Of a DNA stretch of 64,000 nt, positions 11,474-23,945 are shown piece after piece (the first letter of the stretch is position 1; each line of letters starts with the position of its first letter). Source of the stretch: Rhizophagus clarus (Eukaryota; Glomeromycota; Glomeromycetes; Glomerales; Glomeraceae); NCBI GenBank assembly GCA_015698045.1, contig BLAL01000030.1, forward strand, positions 1,550,001 through 1,614,000, given 5' to 3'. The notes beneath the pieces were generated by a model. The model made no database searches, was not told the origin of the DNA, and saw only the letters and a list, made by a program, of their open reading frames with translations. A program made the position numbers and the translations under genes.

Positions 11474-12669
11474 ATGATGGACAGGGACAGTGATCAGGAA
11501 TCTGTAAGCTCTTCCTCTTCCTCTTCCTCTTCCGCTTCCGCTTCCTCTTCCTCTTCCTCATCATCATCGTCAGCTGCTTCGTATAAAACGATTAAAGCAA
11601 GTATTATTTATTATTTATTTATCATTTATGGTTTTTTTTTCATTCTATTTACGTTTATCTATTATTCTATAGAAAGAAGTCTATATATGGGTAGACTCGG
11701 AATTAAGAGATACTTATAAAATAGACGAGGAACGGACTTGGGTAGAGCAAAAGGAAAACATAGTAACAAAACTATTGCCGCCTTTGTACAAGCTCATGAA
11801 TAAAAAATATAATATTACAAACGGCAAGTTACTAAAAATTTTGTACAGACGATGGCGTTCTCAGCATCGTGTGAATAACATTAAAAATCAAGGAGAAGAA
11901 AGAATAAAACAAGATAAGAGAAGGGCAAAAAAGAATTCGAGGATGCAAGACGTAAGTAAATATTCAATTAATGTGAAATGAAAAGTTAGTAGTTAACTAT
12001 CAATTACATTACTAGAAAAAAAAAAGAAGAACAAAAGCAACAAACTATTTGATAGAAGGTAAAGATAAGTATATTGTCAGGTATCCAGAAGGAGACCTTG
12101 TAAAAATTCTTAAAGATTCGGGTTACCACTCGGAAGAGTGGGAAGAAACAGATCCTGAGGAAGATTGGACTGTTATCCGACTTGCAGTAGTTAAAGATGG
12201 TGAAGTTATTGAGGAAGCCGTTAAAGAAAAGTCAACATCAGTATACATTTATGATAAATGGTGGCGTTCTTCTGCAGTATGTATATTTATTATTTTATTA
12301 GTTTATTTATCAAAAACACTAATAGTAATTTATTTATTTAAGCTTTTACGATTATTACACGACCGAATTGATCCGACGGTCGAATTATTAAGGAAAAAAC
12401 CACCAATTTTAAACCCTAAAAAAGCTGACAACATATCTGCATCTAGCGTACCACCTATGGGTGCACCAAACTGGTGTTTAAATCAAGAGTCGCTCAAACA
12501 GTTTAACCGTTCAAGTGTTGATATTCCGATATACGATTATGATACCGATGATAACCACGATAAAGACAAAGAAGAAATCCCAAATAGAACTAATTCAAAT
12601 AGTAGAAAGAAGAGAAAAACTAAAAAAAACCCAAAACAAAAGAGAACCAAAAAACATAAATCAAAATAA
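11474..12669 (+). CDS. Second CACTA gene, basic protein of unknown role (TnpA-like position)
   Basis: Four exons (11474..11600, 11677..11951, 12016..12276, 12343..12669) with GT..AG introns keep frame and give 329 residues. Start MMDRDSDQES is followed by a Ser-rich run (about residues 10-33). The middle contains KVYIWVDSELRDTYKI and LYRRWRSQHRVNNIK. Next come an acidic stretch with WEETDPEEDWTVIRLAVVKD and WWRSS. The C-terminus is very basic (RKKRKTKKNPKQKRTKK), as for nuclear DNA-binding proteins. The position divergent to the transposase, inside a CACTA, suggests a DNA-binding partner like TnpA, but I recognise no family. The first acceptor could also be 4 bp upstream (11672); the chosen one keeps frame with exon 1. 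Confidence 0.7.
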
Positions 12670-12782
12670 TTCAATAATTTTTTTTTCTAATTCAAATAGA
12701 AGAAAAGAAGAGAAAAACTAAAAAAAAAAACAAAATAAAAGAGAACCAAAAAGCATAAATCAAAATAATTCAATAATTTTCT
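12580..12782. repeat. Tandem duplication of the 3' end of the second CACTA gene
   Basis: AATAGTAGAAAGAAGAGAAA through ATCAAAATAATTCAATAATT is repeated about 100 bp later with small changes. It duplicates the basic C-terminal codons and the start of the 3' flank. Confidence 0.7.
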
Positions 12783-13084
12783 TTTTACTCATTAAATCTA
12801 GTCTTAAATAGATTTATGTTATTTGATTATATAATAAATTGAATTAATCATCCGTATGCAGTTTAATTAAAAGTTAATCAAAAATTTAATAAGCTAGGTT
12901 CAAAATTGATTTGTGTTTACGTTTATTTTTAAAAAAACTTTAATTGAAACAAATTTAATCTAATCCGTTCTGCATGCGAGACAATGTATTTCTATTTTAT
13001 TTGTTACATATCAGATATATTAGAGGATTAATTTATAATTTGAAAATACGTAATGACTAATAACAAACATGTGATCCGATTATT
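12783..13084. other. AT-rich filler before the CACTA right end
   Basis: No open frame, repeat or signal stands out. Confidence 0.5.
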
Positions 13085-13308
13085 ATCATTTAAAAAATCG
13101 TACAAATATCGGGTAACCGATATATATTAGCCAACATATCGGGGACTAAAAGTTTAAATATCGGGGTCTTTGATAATTATAATTTTAGACATATTTTGAG
13201 ATGTGACAAATCGGGTGTCCGATATGTATAAAAACCCGATATGTATCTGATTAGTCACTGATATATAGACGCCCGATATGTACCCGATAGTATTGATTTT
13301 GACCAGTG
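13085..13308. repeat. CACTA right subterminal repeat region
   Basis: Words such as ATATCGGG, ACCCGATATG and TACCCGATA repeat up to the inverted terminus at 13308. This mirrors the left end with fewer and more diverged copies. Confidence 0.75.
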
Positions 13309-13690
13309 TACATTTTTTGTTGAAATTTCTTTTTCCATCCTATTAACACTCTTACTAATATTTTTTTCTAATGTGTTTCCTCCTACTAACGTTCCTACTA
13401 ACAATATTCTACTGTTAAACATTTTTTATTCCTTACTTTTACTAACACTTCTACTAACATTAACACTAACATTAATACTTATACTTTATATTTTTTTTAT
13501 TGACGTTCCTTTTCTACTTCTACTAACTTTCATACTAACATTAATACTAACACTTTCTAATGTAAAAATTTTTTTATTAACGTTCCTTTTCTTTTGCTAA
13601 CACTTCTACTAATATTCATACTAACACTTTTATTACTAACATTTTACTTTCTTTTAAATTAAATAGATATAATGAAATGAAAACAAGCAA
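13309..13690. repeat. Host repeat resuming after the CACTA, TACTAAC-rich
   Basis: After the TAC target copy the sequence CATTTTTTGTTGAAATTTCT matches the uninterrupted copies at 1475 and 1676. It then runs into dozens of ACTAAC/TACTAAC words. This is the right half of the repeat that was split by the CACTA; its inverted copy is at 2430..3260. Confidence 0.7.
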
Positions 13691-13872
13691 ACAAGTGAAC
13701 ATTAATTGTAAATTTGTGTAAAGAGTAGTGAATTTTTTTTATAATATTTTTTGTATAATATTTTTTTTATTATCGATTGAAAATATAAATAAAACTTTCA
13801 GTAATTACAATTAAATGAATTAAATTACTTTTAAATTACAATTGTATTTAAATTATAAATCTACTACTATTA

Positions 13873-14275
13873 ATGCCCCATAAATGCTATACTTTTCGGC
13901 TATCCGATATGTGTGAAAATTATGAAATTATGCTTATATTTCAAATACAAATAGGATACATATCGGGTATATATAGGATACTTATTAGCACTATCTGATA
14001 AGTGTATAATATCTGTCCGATATTTTTTTAAAATATATCGGGTACCCAATAAATCTATGATATGTAACCGATATTTAACTACCCAATATGTATGAGAAAT
14101 GTACTCGATATGTACGTTATATGTCACCGATTTTCTGCATCTGACAGGTACATATCGGGTACCCGATATGTGTAGTATTATTAAATAGCATACACATATT
14201 TCACACATATCGGGTACATATCAGGTACCCGATATGTACCCGATATGTACCCGATAGCATCAATTTTGACCAGTG
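13873..14275. mobile_element. Short nonautonomous CACTA-type element or lone end
   Basis: The right end at 14275 matches the CACTA terminus (CACTGGTCAAAATTGATGCT on the minus strand), and the ATATCGGGTACCCGATAT word array continues inward. The left end is diverged (ATAAATGCTATAC near 13880) and lacks a clear CACTG. There is no coding sequence and no convincing 3-bp duplication. It is a deletion derivative or relic of the same family as 1836..13308. Confidence 0.6.
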
Positions 14276-15560
14276 TTTTTGAAATAGAATAGAAACTATT
14301 TTATTTATGATGACAAAATTAAGATTTATCTTATCTATTACTCTATCTATTACATCCATTTCTTCTATATCTTTTATAAGCATACTTAAAATGATCTAAA
14401 AATAAATAAATAACTAGTTTTATAAAATTTAATTAAATATAAATATAGTCGCTACTTTAAAGCCAAAATTTGTTACTAAATTTATCATAAAATTTATGAT
14501 TATACCAATTTAAACTTCTTAATTTGTATCCATCTGCATCTGGATTTTTGTAAAATTTTATAATGATGTTTTAGAGAGTATCAATTTCACTTGGTACTAT
14601 CTAGCTAATATTTCATATTAATGGTAATGTCAGATATAATTAGCAATTTAAGTCTAAAAGTCAAAGTGATAAGTATTATTTTCAAACAACTAATAGTATC
14701 TTTATCTTTGTTTGATTAATGTTAATACAATATCATCAAGCCACTCTGCAATTAGTTCATGCAAATTTAGTACTTGAATTACTTGATTATTTTCTATTTT
14801 TTTTTTGTAATAAAAATGTTATTAGAATGGTAAGAAAGTTTTAGAATAGGCATTTAAATATATTTCACAAATATAATTATATAATCAATTAATGATAAAT
14901 TATTCTTTTTATTTCTTGTAATTAGTGATGTATATAAATTAGATATGCATAATGTATATATTTTTAATTCTTTGCAAATTTTGGCATTTTTCTTAATAAT
15001 GCTATTCTTAGCATATAAAACATGTATGAAATTAATAGGCTGCATTAATGATTTTTATGGATAATGTGTACTTTATACATATAATAATTTTTTAAATTAC
15101 TAAATGTAATGTAATATTTAATTTTATACAATTGAAAAAATTTTTCAATGGCAATAAAATCTGTATTATAATTTTGCATAATTAAATATTGATCTGCTTT
15201 TAATTTACTTTTAATTTACTTTTAATTCACTTTTAATTCGCTTTTAATAATGAGTCAATTAGTAAATCTTTTTTTAATTTAATTTAGAATTGTATATCTA
15301 CCATACAAACTTATCTTTTTAACATGTAAAAAAGATTTTGTTAGTTATTACTTTAATATCAAACTCTAAGCAGCAAAAACCTTACTATGAACATGAAAAT
15401 TATCTTACTTCATTTGAAATAATATAATATTTGCGCTATTTTTTGTTTCATTTTCTTGATATTACAGATTTACAGTGATCAAAAATTTACTTATATTATC
15501 ATTCAAGAAAATATCTACCCATCAACCATACAATTGAAATATACTAAAGTTCTTAATTAT
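14276..15560. other. AT-rich interval without a clear gene
   Basis: A minus-strand coding-like stub (MLIKDIEEMDVIDRVIDKIN, from 14383) runs directly into the CACTA-type end at 14275 and may be an interrupted frame. A short array of CTTTTAATT words lies near 15200. Nothing else is recognisable. Confidence 0.4.
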
Positions 15561-15595
15561 TTTTCTATGCCTGATAACTATATTATTAAAACTAC

Positions 15596-16087
15596 TTGAA
15601 GGGTCAGTCTAGTAACAGTCAAACTATTCAATGCTTTATATATTATATAGAAAGAAAGCCACATTATTTAATTTGTTTCAAAGATAATTTACAATATCAA
15701 ATTGTATTAGTTCAATCATCATTTGATGTTTCAATTAAATTACATAAAGTAAATTATTATATATTTGTTATCTTAAAATGAAATCATAAATGAAGATACT
15801 TTAATATACACATCATTTTAATCAGATTATATCTTCAAATAAAAAAATTGCTATTTCTGAAATTTATCTCTTTAGATTAATTGAAATCTAACAAAGAAAC
15901 AAATAAAACTACACAAATTAAGTATACCAAAGGTCTTGTAAAAAAAAAACAAATATATTTTGAAGATTTAATTAAAGACTTTTACAATCCTAAAGATCAT
16001 GTAGTTTTAAAGGCTTTGAATTTTACCATTAAAAATAAAGAATATCATGTATTATTTGAAAAAGATGATGATGTTAAAAAAAAATAA
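15596..16087 (+). pseudogene. Hypothetical coding fragments
   Basis: Two short open segments (15596..15781 and 15881..16087) have coding-like residue mix, the second with KGLVKKKQIYFEDLIKDFYN. Neither starts with ATG and a stop lies just upstream of the second. They may be exons of an unrecognised decayed gene. The inverted arm at 16108 begins just after them. Confidence 0.25.
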
Positions 16088-16107
16088 AAATTACATTCAA
16101 TGACATA

Positions 16108-16465
16108 CAGTAGGCATCAAAACAAACACACAAAAATTTTTTAAAGTTATTAATTATTCTTATTAAATCAGTTTAAATCCAATTAAAATAAAATTTAAAA
16201 TATAAATAATATTTGATATAAACTATTAAAAAATAGAAAATTAAATATAAATTCATTAATTAGTTTTTTAATTATTTAATATTAAACCAAAAAAACTTGG
16301 TACTTTTGTTTTGCTACTTTTTAAAATTTTTAAAAAATTGTATTATGATTTTATAATAAAAAAATATAAAATTAATTATTAAATAGCTTAAATTATTGAT
16401 TAAAATTAAAAAAAAATCAATACTTTTTAATAATAAATTAATTTATTTATTTAATAAATGAAAAA
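16108..16465. repeat. Left inverted arm, Tc1/mariner-like end
   Basis: Starts CAGTAGGCATCAAAACAAAC directly after TA (16106..16107). The whole stretch of about 360 bp matches 42084..41715 in inverse orientation with few differences. TA target and CAGT start fit Tc1/mariner ends. Beyond the arm the two sides differ. Confidence 0.75.
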
Positions 16466-16559
16466 TTGTTGGTGCCACCCCAGGTGGTATATTGATTTTT
16501 TACCACCCCTTATCACGTGTTTTAGTGACGATCATTTCTTAATGTTTGTTTTTTAATTA

Positions 16560-17075
16560 TTTTTTACGTGATTTTTTTTTACAACTTTAATACAAACGCT
16601 TTACTTCTGGTAAGTTTCTAACGTTGTTTTTGTGTTTTTATTATTCAGCATTAATTGACTTTCTTTTTTTTTGTAGGTGCTTCTTTTCTTGACTTTAAGG
16701 CTTCCAGTAAGACAATTTTTTTAATATTATGTTTCCTTCTTTAATCAACGTTAACTGTCTCCCTTCTTTCTACAGGCAGTTCTTTTCAACTTTGAACGGC
16801 TTTAGATTTCGGCATCAGGACCTAGTATGGTAAGCTCAAGTATTTTGGATGCTTTAAGTTTTTAGAAATTTATTTTCTTTAACTAACTATCTTTTTCTTT
16901 TTCTTTTTGGTTGGGTTTTGGATTTTCATTTCTTTGGGATTTCCTTTTATTCTTTATTATTTTCTTTATCTTCTTTTCGTCTCTCATCATTTTTTCTATT
17001 TCTCTTTCATATCATCATTTTTTTTGTCATCTTTTCGTCTTTCATATTTCTTTCATCATATTCTTTACAGAAACT
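16560..17075 (+). ncRNA. Putative microexon transcript leader
   Basis: Four consecutive splice-like units are visible. A donor at 16610 (CTGGTAAGTTT) pairs with TTTTTTTTGTAG at 16676; exon 16677..16706 is 30 nt. Donor 16707 pairs with TTTCTACAG at 16775; exon 16776..16829 is 54 nt. Donor 16830 pairs with TTCTTTACAG at 17070. Introns are 67, 69 and 241 nt. The exons carry no shared long frame. The same design recurs at 54620..56070, including the exon word GTGCTTCT. Transcription is inferred only from splice-site strength. Confidence 0.35.
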
Positions 17076-17079
17076 TGGG

Positions 17080-18130
17080 GTTCTAAGGCGACATCGATTC
17101 GATATCGATTCGAGATATTCATGATATCGTAATTGAAAATCGAATCGACATAGTTAAGTTTGAACTTAAATATGCTGATTCGATGTTAATTCGATGTTGA
17201 TTTGTGACGGCATCGAATCAACATCAAATCGACACACGATTCAATATATTAATGGCATCATAGTGATATTATTAAAAGTTTAAAAAATATTAGTTTGATC
17301 TCAAAACTATATTGTACTAACATCAAATCGATATCTCAAAACTATTGTTTCAAATTTTAAATACCTACCCAATGTCAAATCTACATCATATCGACATCAA
17401 ATTAACACCTCAAGAATAGTGTTCAAATATTAAGGCATTTGCTCAACATCAAAATTATATTGTTCAAACGTTATGATAACATCGCAGAAATTTTATTTAA
17501 ATTTTAAAATACCTGCCCAACATCGTAACAACATCATACCGACATCAAATTAACATCTCAAAAATATTGTTCAAATATTAAGACATTTGCTCGACATCAA
17601 AACTATATTGTTCAAACATTGAGACAACATCACAGAAATGTTATTTAAATTTTAAAATAGATACCCAACGTCATAATTACATCATACCAACATCAAATCA
17701 ACACCTTAAGATATCTGCTCGACATCAAAACTATATTGTGCAAACATTGAAATGACATTGCAGAAATGTTATTTAATTTTTAAAATATCTACTCAACGTC
17801 GTAACTACATCATACCAACATCAAATCAACACCTCAGGAATATTGTTTCAAATATTAAAATATCTGTTCGACACCAAACCTATATTGTGCGAACATTGAG
17901 ACAACATCGCAGAAACATTATTTCAAATTTAATATATCTACCCAATGTCAAAACTACATTGTACCAATATCGAATTAATATCTCAAGAATATAGTTTTTA
18001 AGTATTAAACGTCTGCTCGATATCAAAATTATATTGTGCAAACACTGAGACAACATCGCAAGGATATTATTTTCAAATTAAAATATCTATCAAATGTCAA
18101 AACTATATTGTACCAATATCTTATTTTCAA
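17080..18130. repeat. ACATC/GATATCG-rich tandem array
   Basis: After a GATTCGATATCGATTCGAGA block, a unit of roughly 120 bp repeats: CATCGCAGAAAT, a T/A run, CCCAACATCGTAAC, CATACCGACATCAAATTAAC, ATCTCAA, TGTTCAAATATTAA, GCTCGACATCAAAACTATAT. Copies are diverged. Related words in the opposite orientation fill 40920..41520, inside the other inverted arm. Confidence 0.7.
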
Positions 18131-20100
18131 TATAAAAATTGTATTGTGTTGACAAATTAATAGTAATACGGTTTAATTAATACATTTTGCTATAGAATAA
18201 ATGTTATTATGAAGAATAAATATTATAAAGAATAAAATATTATGAAAAATAAAATATTAAGAAGTACAAAGTATTATGAAGAATAAAATATATGGTAGAT
18301 GCTAATAAATCGAAAGGACAACTTTAGGAACCATCGATAGTAAACTTCTATAATGTATCTGATATTGCAGTAGTATACTGCAAAGAAATCAAGAAAGCCC
18401 TACCAAACGGAATATTTGGAAAATGATGTTAATTATCGTCGTAATGTTTTAGCTTGCTAATTAATAATCCTGGAATTTTACCTATCACATCAGCTATATC
18501 ACATCGGCATTAGAAACAATCATTCATCATCTTTTTTTGACTCCAATGACCGTTTCTCGTCTAATCAACTTCTTACTCACATGGAACTAAACATAGTATT
18601 ATTTTTGCCATTGACATCATAGAAATACCATATACAAAGCAATGTAACAATTAATCATAATACATTAGCGTTTGACATACCTCATTGCCTATCTGGACCA
18701 AATATTTTTCTTATTTTACGTGGCATTATCACAATTTCTTTTTCGCCTTTTTCACAAAGAATTGGTCAGAAATTACGTATTAATCACATGTTTTAAAACA
18801 CTCATCAATGACCATATGCACAAACTTGATTTGACCGTCAAGACCTTACCATGACTGATAATCATATTATATAAAGATCCTTGGTCACTTTAATTTATAC
18901 TTTCGTGTAGAAGGATTTTAGTCAGGCTAGGGTCCGTGCGGTATCCAAGTTTTCACCATAGTTATATTTTTTTCAACGTTTCTCTGTGTAATAGATAAAG
19001 AATTGTTTAATAAAATCAAGTTATGCTTCAAGTCTAGTCAGTGCCTTGGTATAACAAAGTCATGATTAATAATGACAACAGAAAACCTAATTTAATTCAC
19101 AATAAACATCAGAAGCTACACCCTGTAACAATCTCTGATAAGTTTGCAAAAACAAAACGCAAAAAATATGATTACTGTGATCCAAATAAATTAAGACTTA
19201 TCTGAATATAACAAACCTTTAGTTGTGTTATTGCCAAAATTCGTAATAAGCAAAATATATAAAAAAAAAAATTTGAATCTAACATAAACAATCACTTACG
19301 TTCTTCATTGATGAAATGGAGATAGTTTTCTTTTTTGGTTGTAGCCATGCACTTCTAAATAACCTAGAAACAAAGTTCTTTTGGGCCCTTTCTGCACGTA
19401 TCACTCGACGTATTTTAGGACGTGTCAGAGCTTATGTAATTTATTTCTTAATTGAATTGCCTCGAGATGGGTAATAAATTCAGACAGAAATGTAAAGACT
19501 AGAGAGAATAATGTAAAAACTATACAAATATGAAACAAGTTTCCTGAAGACAAAAAAGAAATAGTAAATCAAAGAAAATGCGTCTTTATGATTGTAAACT
19601 ACGGAAGAGAAATTTTTATTTTTTGCGGAACTTGTTTATCTATTATATGCTACAATAATAGTCTTGATTGGACAATCAGGATGGTGACACATGATGGTTT
19701 AATTTCTTCATCACAGATTCGCGGTCATTTTGACAGATATTTAGATAAGCAGATCTCGTCTTCTTGTTCTCCCAAATGTGGCAAATGTGGAAAGAGATGG
19801 GTTTTATTTTACTTTAGGATTAGAAAGTTCAAATCATACGTTTTTATTAAAAAAAACTAATTGTAATTAAGTATCGTCTCAAATATCATTAAAACATCAC
19901 TTCGATGTCATCACAATATCGATCAACCATATTTTTCTTTTTGTACTGCGAATATTGCAAAAATGAAAAAAAAAATTATAATTGTTATTTATACTAACTG
20001 AATCGTTAGCAATAATTATATTGATACTATCAGTAGATAAAAAAAAATAACGTTTTGTTTAAAAATATAAAACATGATATTAAATAAATACTACCACGAA
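18131..20100. other. Unassigned interval with promoter-like and exon-like pieces
   Basis: Near 18880-19065 a TATATAAAGATCC box, an AATAAAATC signal and a TATAACA end resemble the parts of an LTR, but no second copy is present. On the minus strand a possible first exon from 19346 starts MATTKKENYLHFINEE and ends at a GTAAGT donor (19293); no convincing second exon was found. A plus-strand open segment 19588..19860 (90 aa) contains CSPKCGKCGKRW, a possible short zinc-binding cluster. None is strong enough to call a gene. Confidence 0.3.
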
Positions 20101-23053
20101 CGAAATTGTACAAAATAAACAAAAATTAATTATATTGCTTTAAAATAATAATTATTTTTGATCCAACTCTTATTTGTACTATTGTAATGATCTTGACATC
20201 CCAGATTGCAATTATGAATAAAATGTACTTTATTTACACTATCAATTGCACTGATTAGAAAAATGCTCCTCCATCTTTGACTTTCTATGGTTCGAAAGTA
20301 GTAGAGAGGGCATTCCAATATTGGATGTTCCCGATTATTATCTTCAAACCAATCTATGACTATGAAGGCATAATACTTCTCATTATTACCTTTATGTTTG
20401 AAGATTCCTCTGATGATAGCATAAGATTTGTTAAAATCTTTATCATTAATCATAATAAAATCATTAAGGTGTAAGGTCACTTTTGCAAAGGTACCATTTT
20501 CCTCTTCAATTGTATATGATGCAAATTCATACCAGCTTATTGAATTACCGTATATGAGTGCAGCGCCACCTAATTTTATATCTTTGTATGATTCTGACAA
20601 TTCGCTTTTGAAATTTAATATATTTTGGAGAAGATTATCCCGATTTTTCTTAGATATTCCTCTTTTTAAAGATATATTGGAAATAAATTCTACTGGTGAT
20701 GTAACTAAATTTTTTAAAAAAGTTAATACTACTACAAATGCATATAAGAAAATTGAAATAAAATTCCTTTAAAACATCATCATCATCATCATTAGAAATT
20801 TGCTCTTCATTTGAGGATTTGTCTTCAGTAAGGTACCAATCTGACAATAAATAACCTAAACTTGTAAAACTGGCACAAGGTCTTGTAAATCTTGGATCAA
20901 TTCCACCATCGGATAAATGCCGAATTGCAAAGAGAGTATTATATCGTTTTATTAAGTCCAAATCTATATCTTTATGATTTGTACTTGGCACAATTCCTTT
21001 GAAAATGCGGTGAACTATTTCCTTAATTCTGACTTGAGTATTATTAAGAGTTCCAAAGGTTTGAGCATGCATTGAAAGGTGCATATTTATATGTAAATTT
21101 GGCAGATTAATAAAATCTGCAAAAACCTGTTAAAAAAAATATTGTTAGGATATTTAAGGATATTACTTTTCCAAAATAGTATTATATACCTTTGGAAGTA
21201 TTATTAACTCATCTTGAAGACATTTTTGCAGGCTTTGATAGCTTCCTGTTGTGAATTCACTATTGAAACAGCTTTCATTGTCTTAGCAACATGTACCCAG
21301 CATGAAATAACACTCTTTGGTACAAGATCAATTTGGGACGCTCCAGTATTTTTCTTAATTGTTGCTGCTTCGCTTTCTTTTAAACTTGATGGCTTTAAAA
21401 AGATTTAGTAAACCAGCAAATTAATAAAGATATCATAATTGTTATACTTCTGCACGAATTAAATTTTAGAATGATGAAAATTTCAACAGCTAAGCCGAAT
21501 CCAAATTAACATAACCATCCAAAATCTACTATCCAAAGCGTCCAGGTAGATACAAAATAAAAAAGATAAAAGAATATTAGCAAAGTTCACTAGAGTTCCT
21601 AAAAAGCCCATTCCTCATACCCGTTCCTCACCTTATTCGTGAGACTCTAATTCCAAAAGTGGCGTTCTTATTCCAATTTCATTCTTCCTTAATTTTAATA
21701 AAATTATTCGCCTTTTAAAAAGTTTTTTTAAAAAAATTTCATTTTAAAACCGAATATATATATATATATAATATATAATTCGGCTAAGAACTGGAAAAGA
21801 AATAAAATAAACTAATAAATTTTGTTTATAAAAACTGAAAAAAAGATAATAAAATTTTGGTTATAAAAACTGATAAAAAAATTTAAAAAACCGAAAAATA
21901 AAATAAAAAAAAAAAAAATTTAGTAACGATTGGGATCCAATCAAATTTGATCGTTGAAACATTACGTATTACATCAAAAAAAATGGCTATGCCAAAATTA
22001 TTACGGCAGATTTTTACAGACGTAATGCCAAAAGTTTGAAACTGTAATTAATTCGCGCTAAAGTATAATAGTAAGAATACTATTTAAATGTTACCTTCAA
22101 AAAATGGTATAATATAAATGGCATTATCATTACAAGTTGAAAATAATCTGACATCATAAAGCTGGCATGGTGACTAATCAGATTTGGTGGACGAGACCAT
22201 TTTTTTGGTTTTTCGAATTCTTTCCAAACTTCTATAAAATCATCTTCACCTTTCCGTGAAAATAATTCACATGTCAATTTGAGAAGGCGTCCAATTTTTC
22301 CTGCAGTTGCATGATAGACATCTTGCGGAGTCTGTAAATGTCTATCCCTCTTTAAGTTATCCAAAATGCTAGGCCGCGGCTTCAGACTATATTGTGAACT
22401 GAGATGTTTTTTTGCTGATGTACTATTTTCTCGTAATATTTCTTTAAATTGATTGTCAGTAACGTGATGATATCTCAATATTTTTTGTAAATCTTGATTA
22501 AAATCAGTTAATGAATTATAAGATACCGAACAAGTGCAACAGCCCTTCATGGCATTGTGTCTTAATACCCCAGCCATATCATTTTCTTGGGGCAAATTGG
22601 CGGTTACAACACCCAAACCAGCTATTACCCAAGCATCTTGGCCATTTACTTTCATTAATTTTCCTTGTTCAAATTCTTTCATTTCAGAAATAAATGGCTG
22701 GATAAATTCATTAAAATTGCCACTGAATGGGACAAATCCAAGAATAAAATGGTTTTTAAGCAATTTTCTTTCATGAGAGGGCATATTTCCGAATTGCAAG
22801 TACATGCCTCCTAATGAATAATACACATTTCTATATGTACCAAAATCATCATAATATAAATCAATAAACAATTTATATACTGGCAAAGATGATGGTGATA
22901 ATCTTAATATGATATAGTCAGAAGGATGTTGATATGAAAATATTATATCACAAATAAAGATGGGTCCTCAATTGATTTCCAAAATCCGCAATATTGCGGG
23001 TTTTGGAAATCAATTGCGCTTAGTAATTCGCAAACTCGCAAATAATCCGCAAA

Positions 23054-23285
23054 CCTGCAAATAACCCGCAAATAATTTATAGTACCGCAAATAACCCGCA
23101 AATAATTTATAGTACCGCAAATAACCCGCAAATAATTTATAGTACCGCAAATAACCCGCAAATAATTTATAGTACCGCAAATAACCCGCAAATAATTTAT
23201 AGTATCGCAAATAACCCGCAAATAATTTATAGTACCGCAAATAACCCGCAAATAATTTATAGTACCGCAAATAACCCGCAAATCC
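23054..23285. repeat. 30-bp tandem array
   Basis: About seven near-perfect copies of a unit made of CCGCAAATAAC, CCGCAAATAA and TTTATAGTA. Confidence 0.9.
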
Positions 23286-23377
23286 GCAAACCCGCAAATA
23301 ATCTGCAAATCTGTATAGTATCGCAAATAATCCGCAAATCCGCAAATAATTTACATTATCGCAAATTTGCGAATAAG

Positions 23378-23945
23378 TGGACAAAATTGTCCACTTTTAG
23401 TATATAAATAAATTTGGTTATATTTAATTGCGAAGATTAAATTAACATGATTCATAAGTTTACAAAATGGACAAAATTGTCCACTTTTTAGTATATAAAT
23501 AAATTTGGTTATATTTAATTGCGAAGATTAAATTAACATGATTCATGAGTTTACAAAATGGACAAAATTGTCCACTTTTTAGTATATAAATAAATTTGGT
23601 TATATTTTATTGCAAAGATTAAATTAACATGATTCATGAGTTTACAAAATGGACAAAATTGTCCACTTTTTAGTATATAAATAAATTTGGTTATATTTAA
23701 TTGCGAAGATTAAATTAACATGATTCATGAGTTTACAAAATGGACAAAATTGTCCACTTTTTAGTATATAAATAAATTTGGTTATATTTAATTGCGAAGA
23801 TTAAATTAACATGATTCATGAGTTTACAAAATGGACAAAATTGTCCACTTTTTAGTATATAAATAAATTTGGTTATATTTTATTGCAAAGATTAAATTAA
23901 CATGATTCATGAGTTTACAAAATGGACAAAATTGTCCACTTTTTA
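23378..23945. repeat. 91-bp tandem array
   Basis: Units begin TGGACAAAATTGTCCACTTT, itself a palindrome (GGACAAAATTGTCC), at 23378, 23468, 23559, 23650, 23741, 23832 and 23923. The copies are nearly identical, so the array is young or homogenised. Confidence 0.9.

Larger units (their letters stand above)
1836..13308. mobile_element. CACTA-type DNA transposon, 11.47 kb, full length
   Basis: The left end reads CACTGGTCAAAATCGATGCT; the right end is its inverted copy (CACTGGTCAAAATCAATACT on the minus strand). The resemblance runs for about 37 bp with a few mismatches. Both ends are flanked by TAC (1833..1835 and 13309..13311), a 3-bp target duplication as expected for CACTA/EnSpm elements. Outside, the flanking DNA rejoins to AAAGGTACATTTTTTG, which matches the uninterrupted copy at 1670. 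Inside are subterminal repeat arrays at both ends, a Tnp2-type transposase on the minus strand, a divergent plus-strand gene, a trihelix gene and several smaller nested or captured pieces. The transposase carries two stop codons, so the copy is probably not self-sufficient. Confidence 0.85.

Noticed and set aside
13900..14208. 102-aa minus-strand open frame rich in Tyr/Ile
   Set aside because: It is a translation of the ATATCGGGTACCCGATAT array.
23054..23285. 30-bp repeats resembling a CRISPR array
   Set aside because: Direct tandem repeats without spacers, inside a MITE.
22943..23384. Open frames of repeated YLRVICGTIN type
   Set aside because: Translations of the 30-bp array; no start signal and no relation to the host exon.
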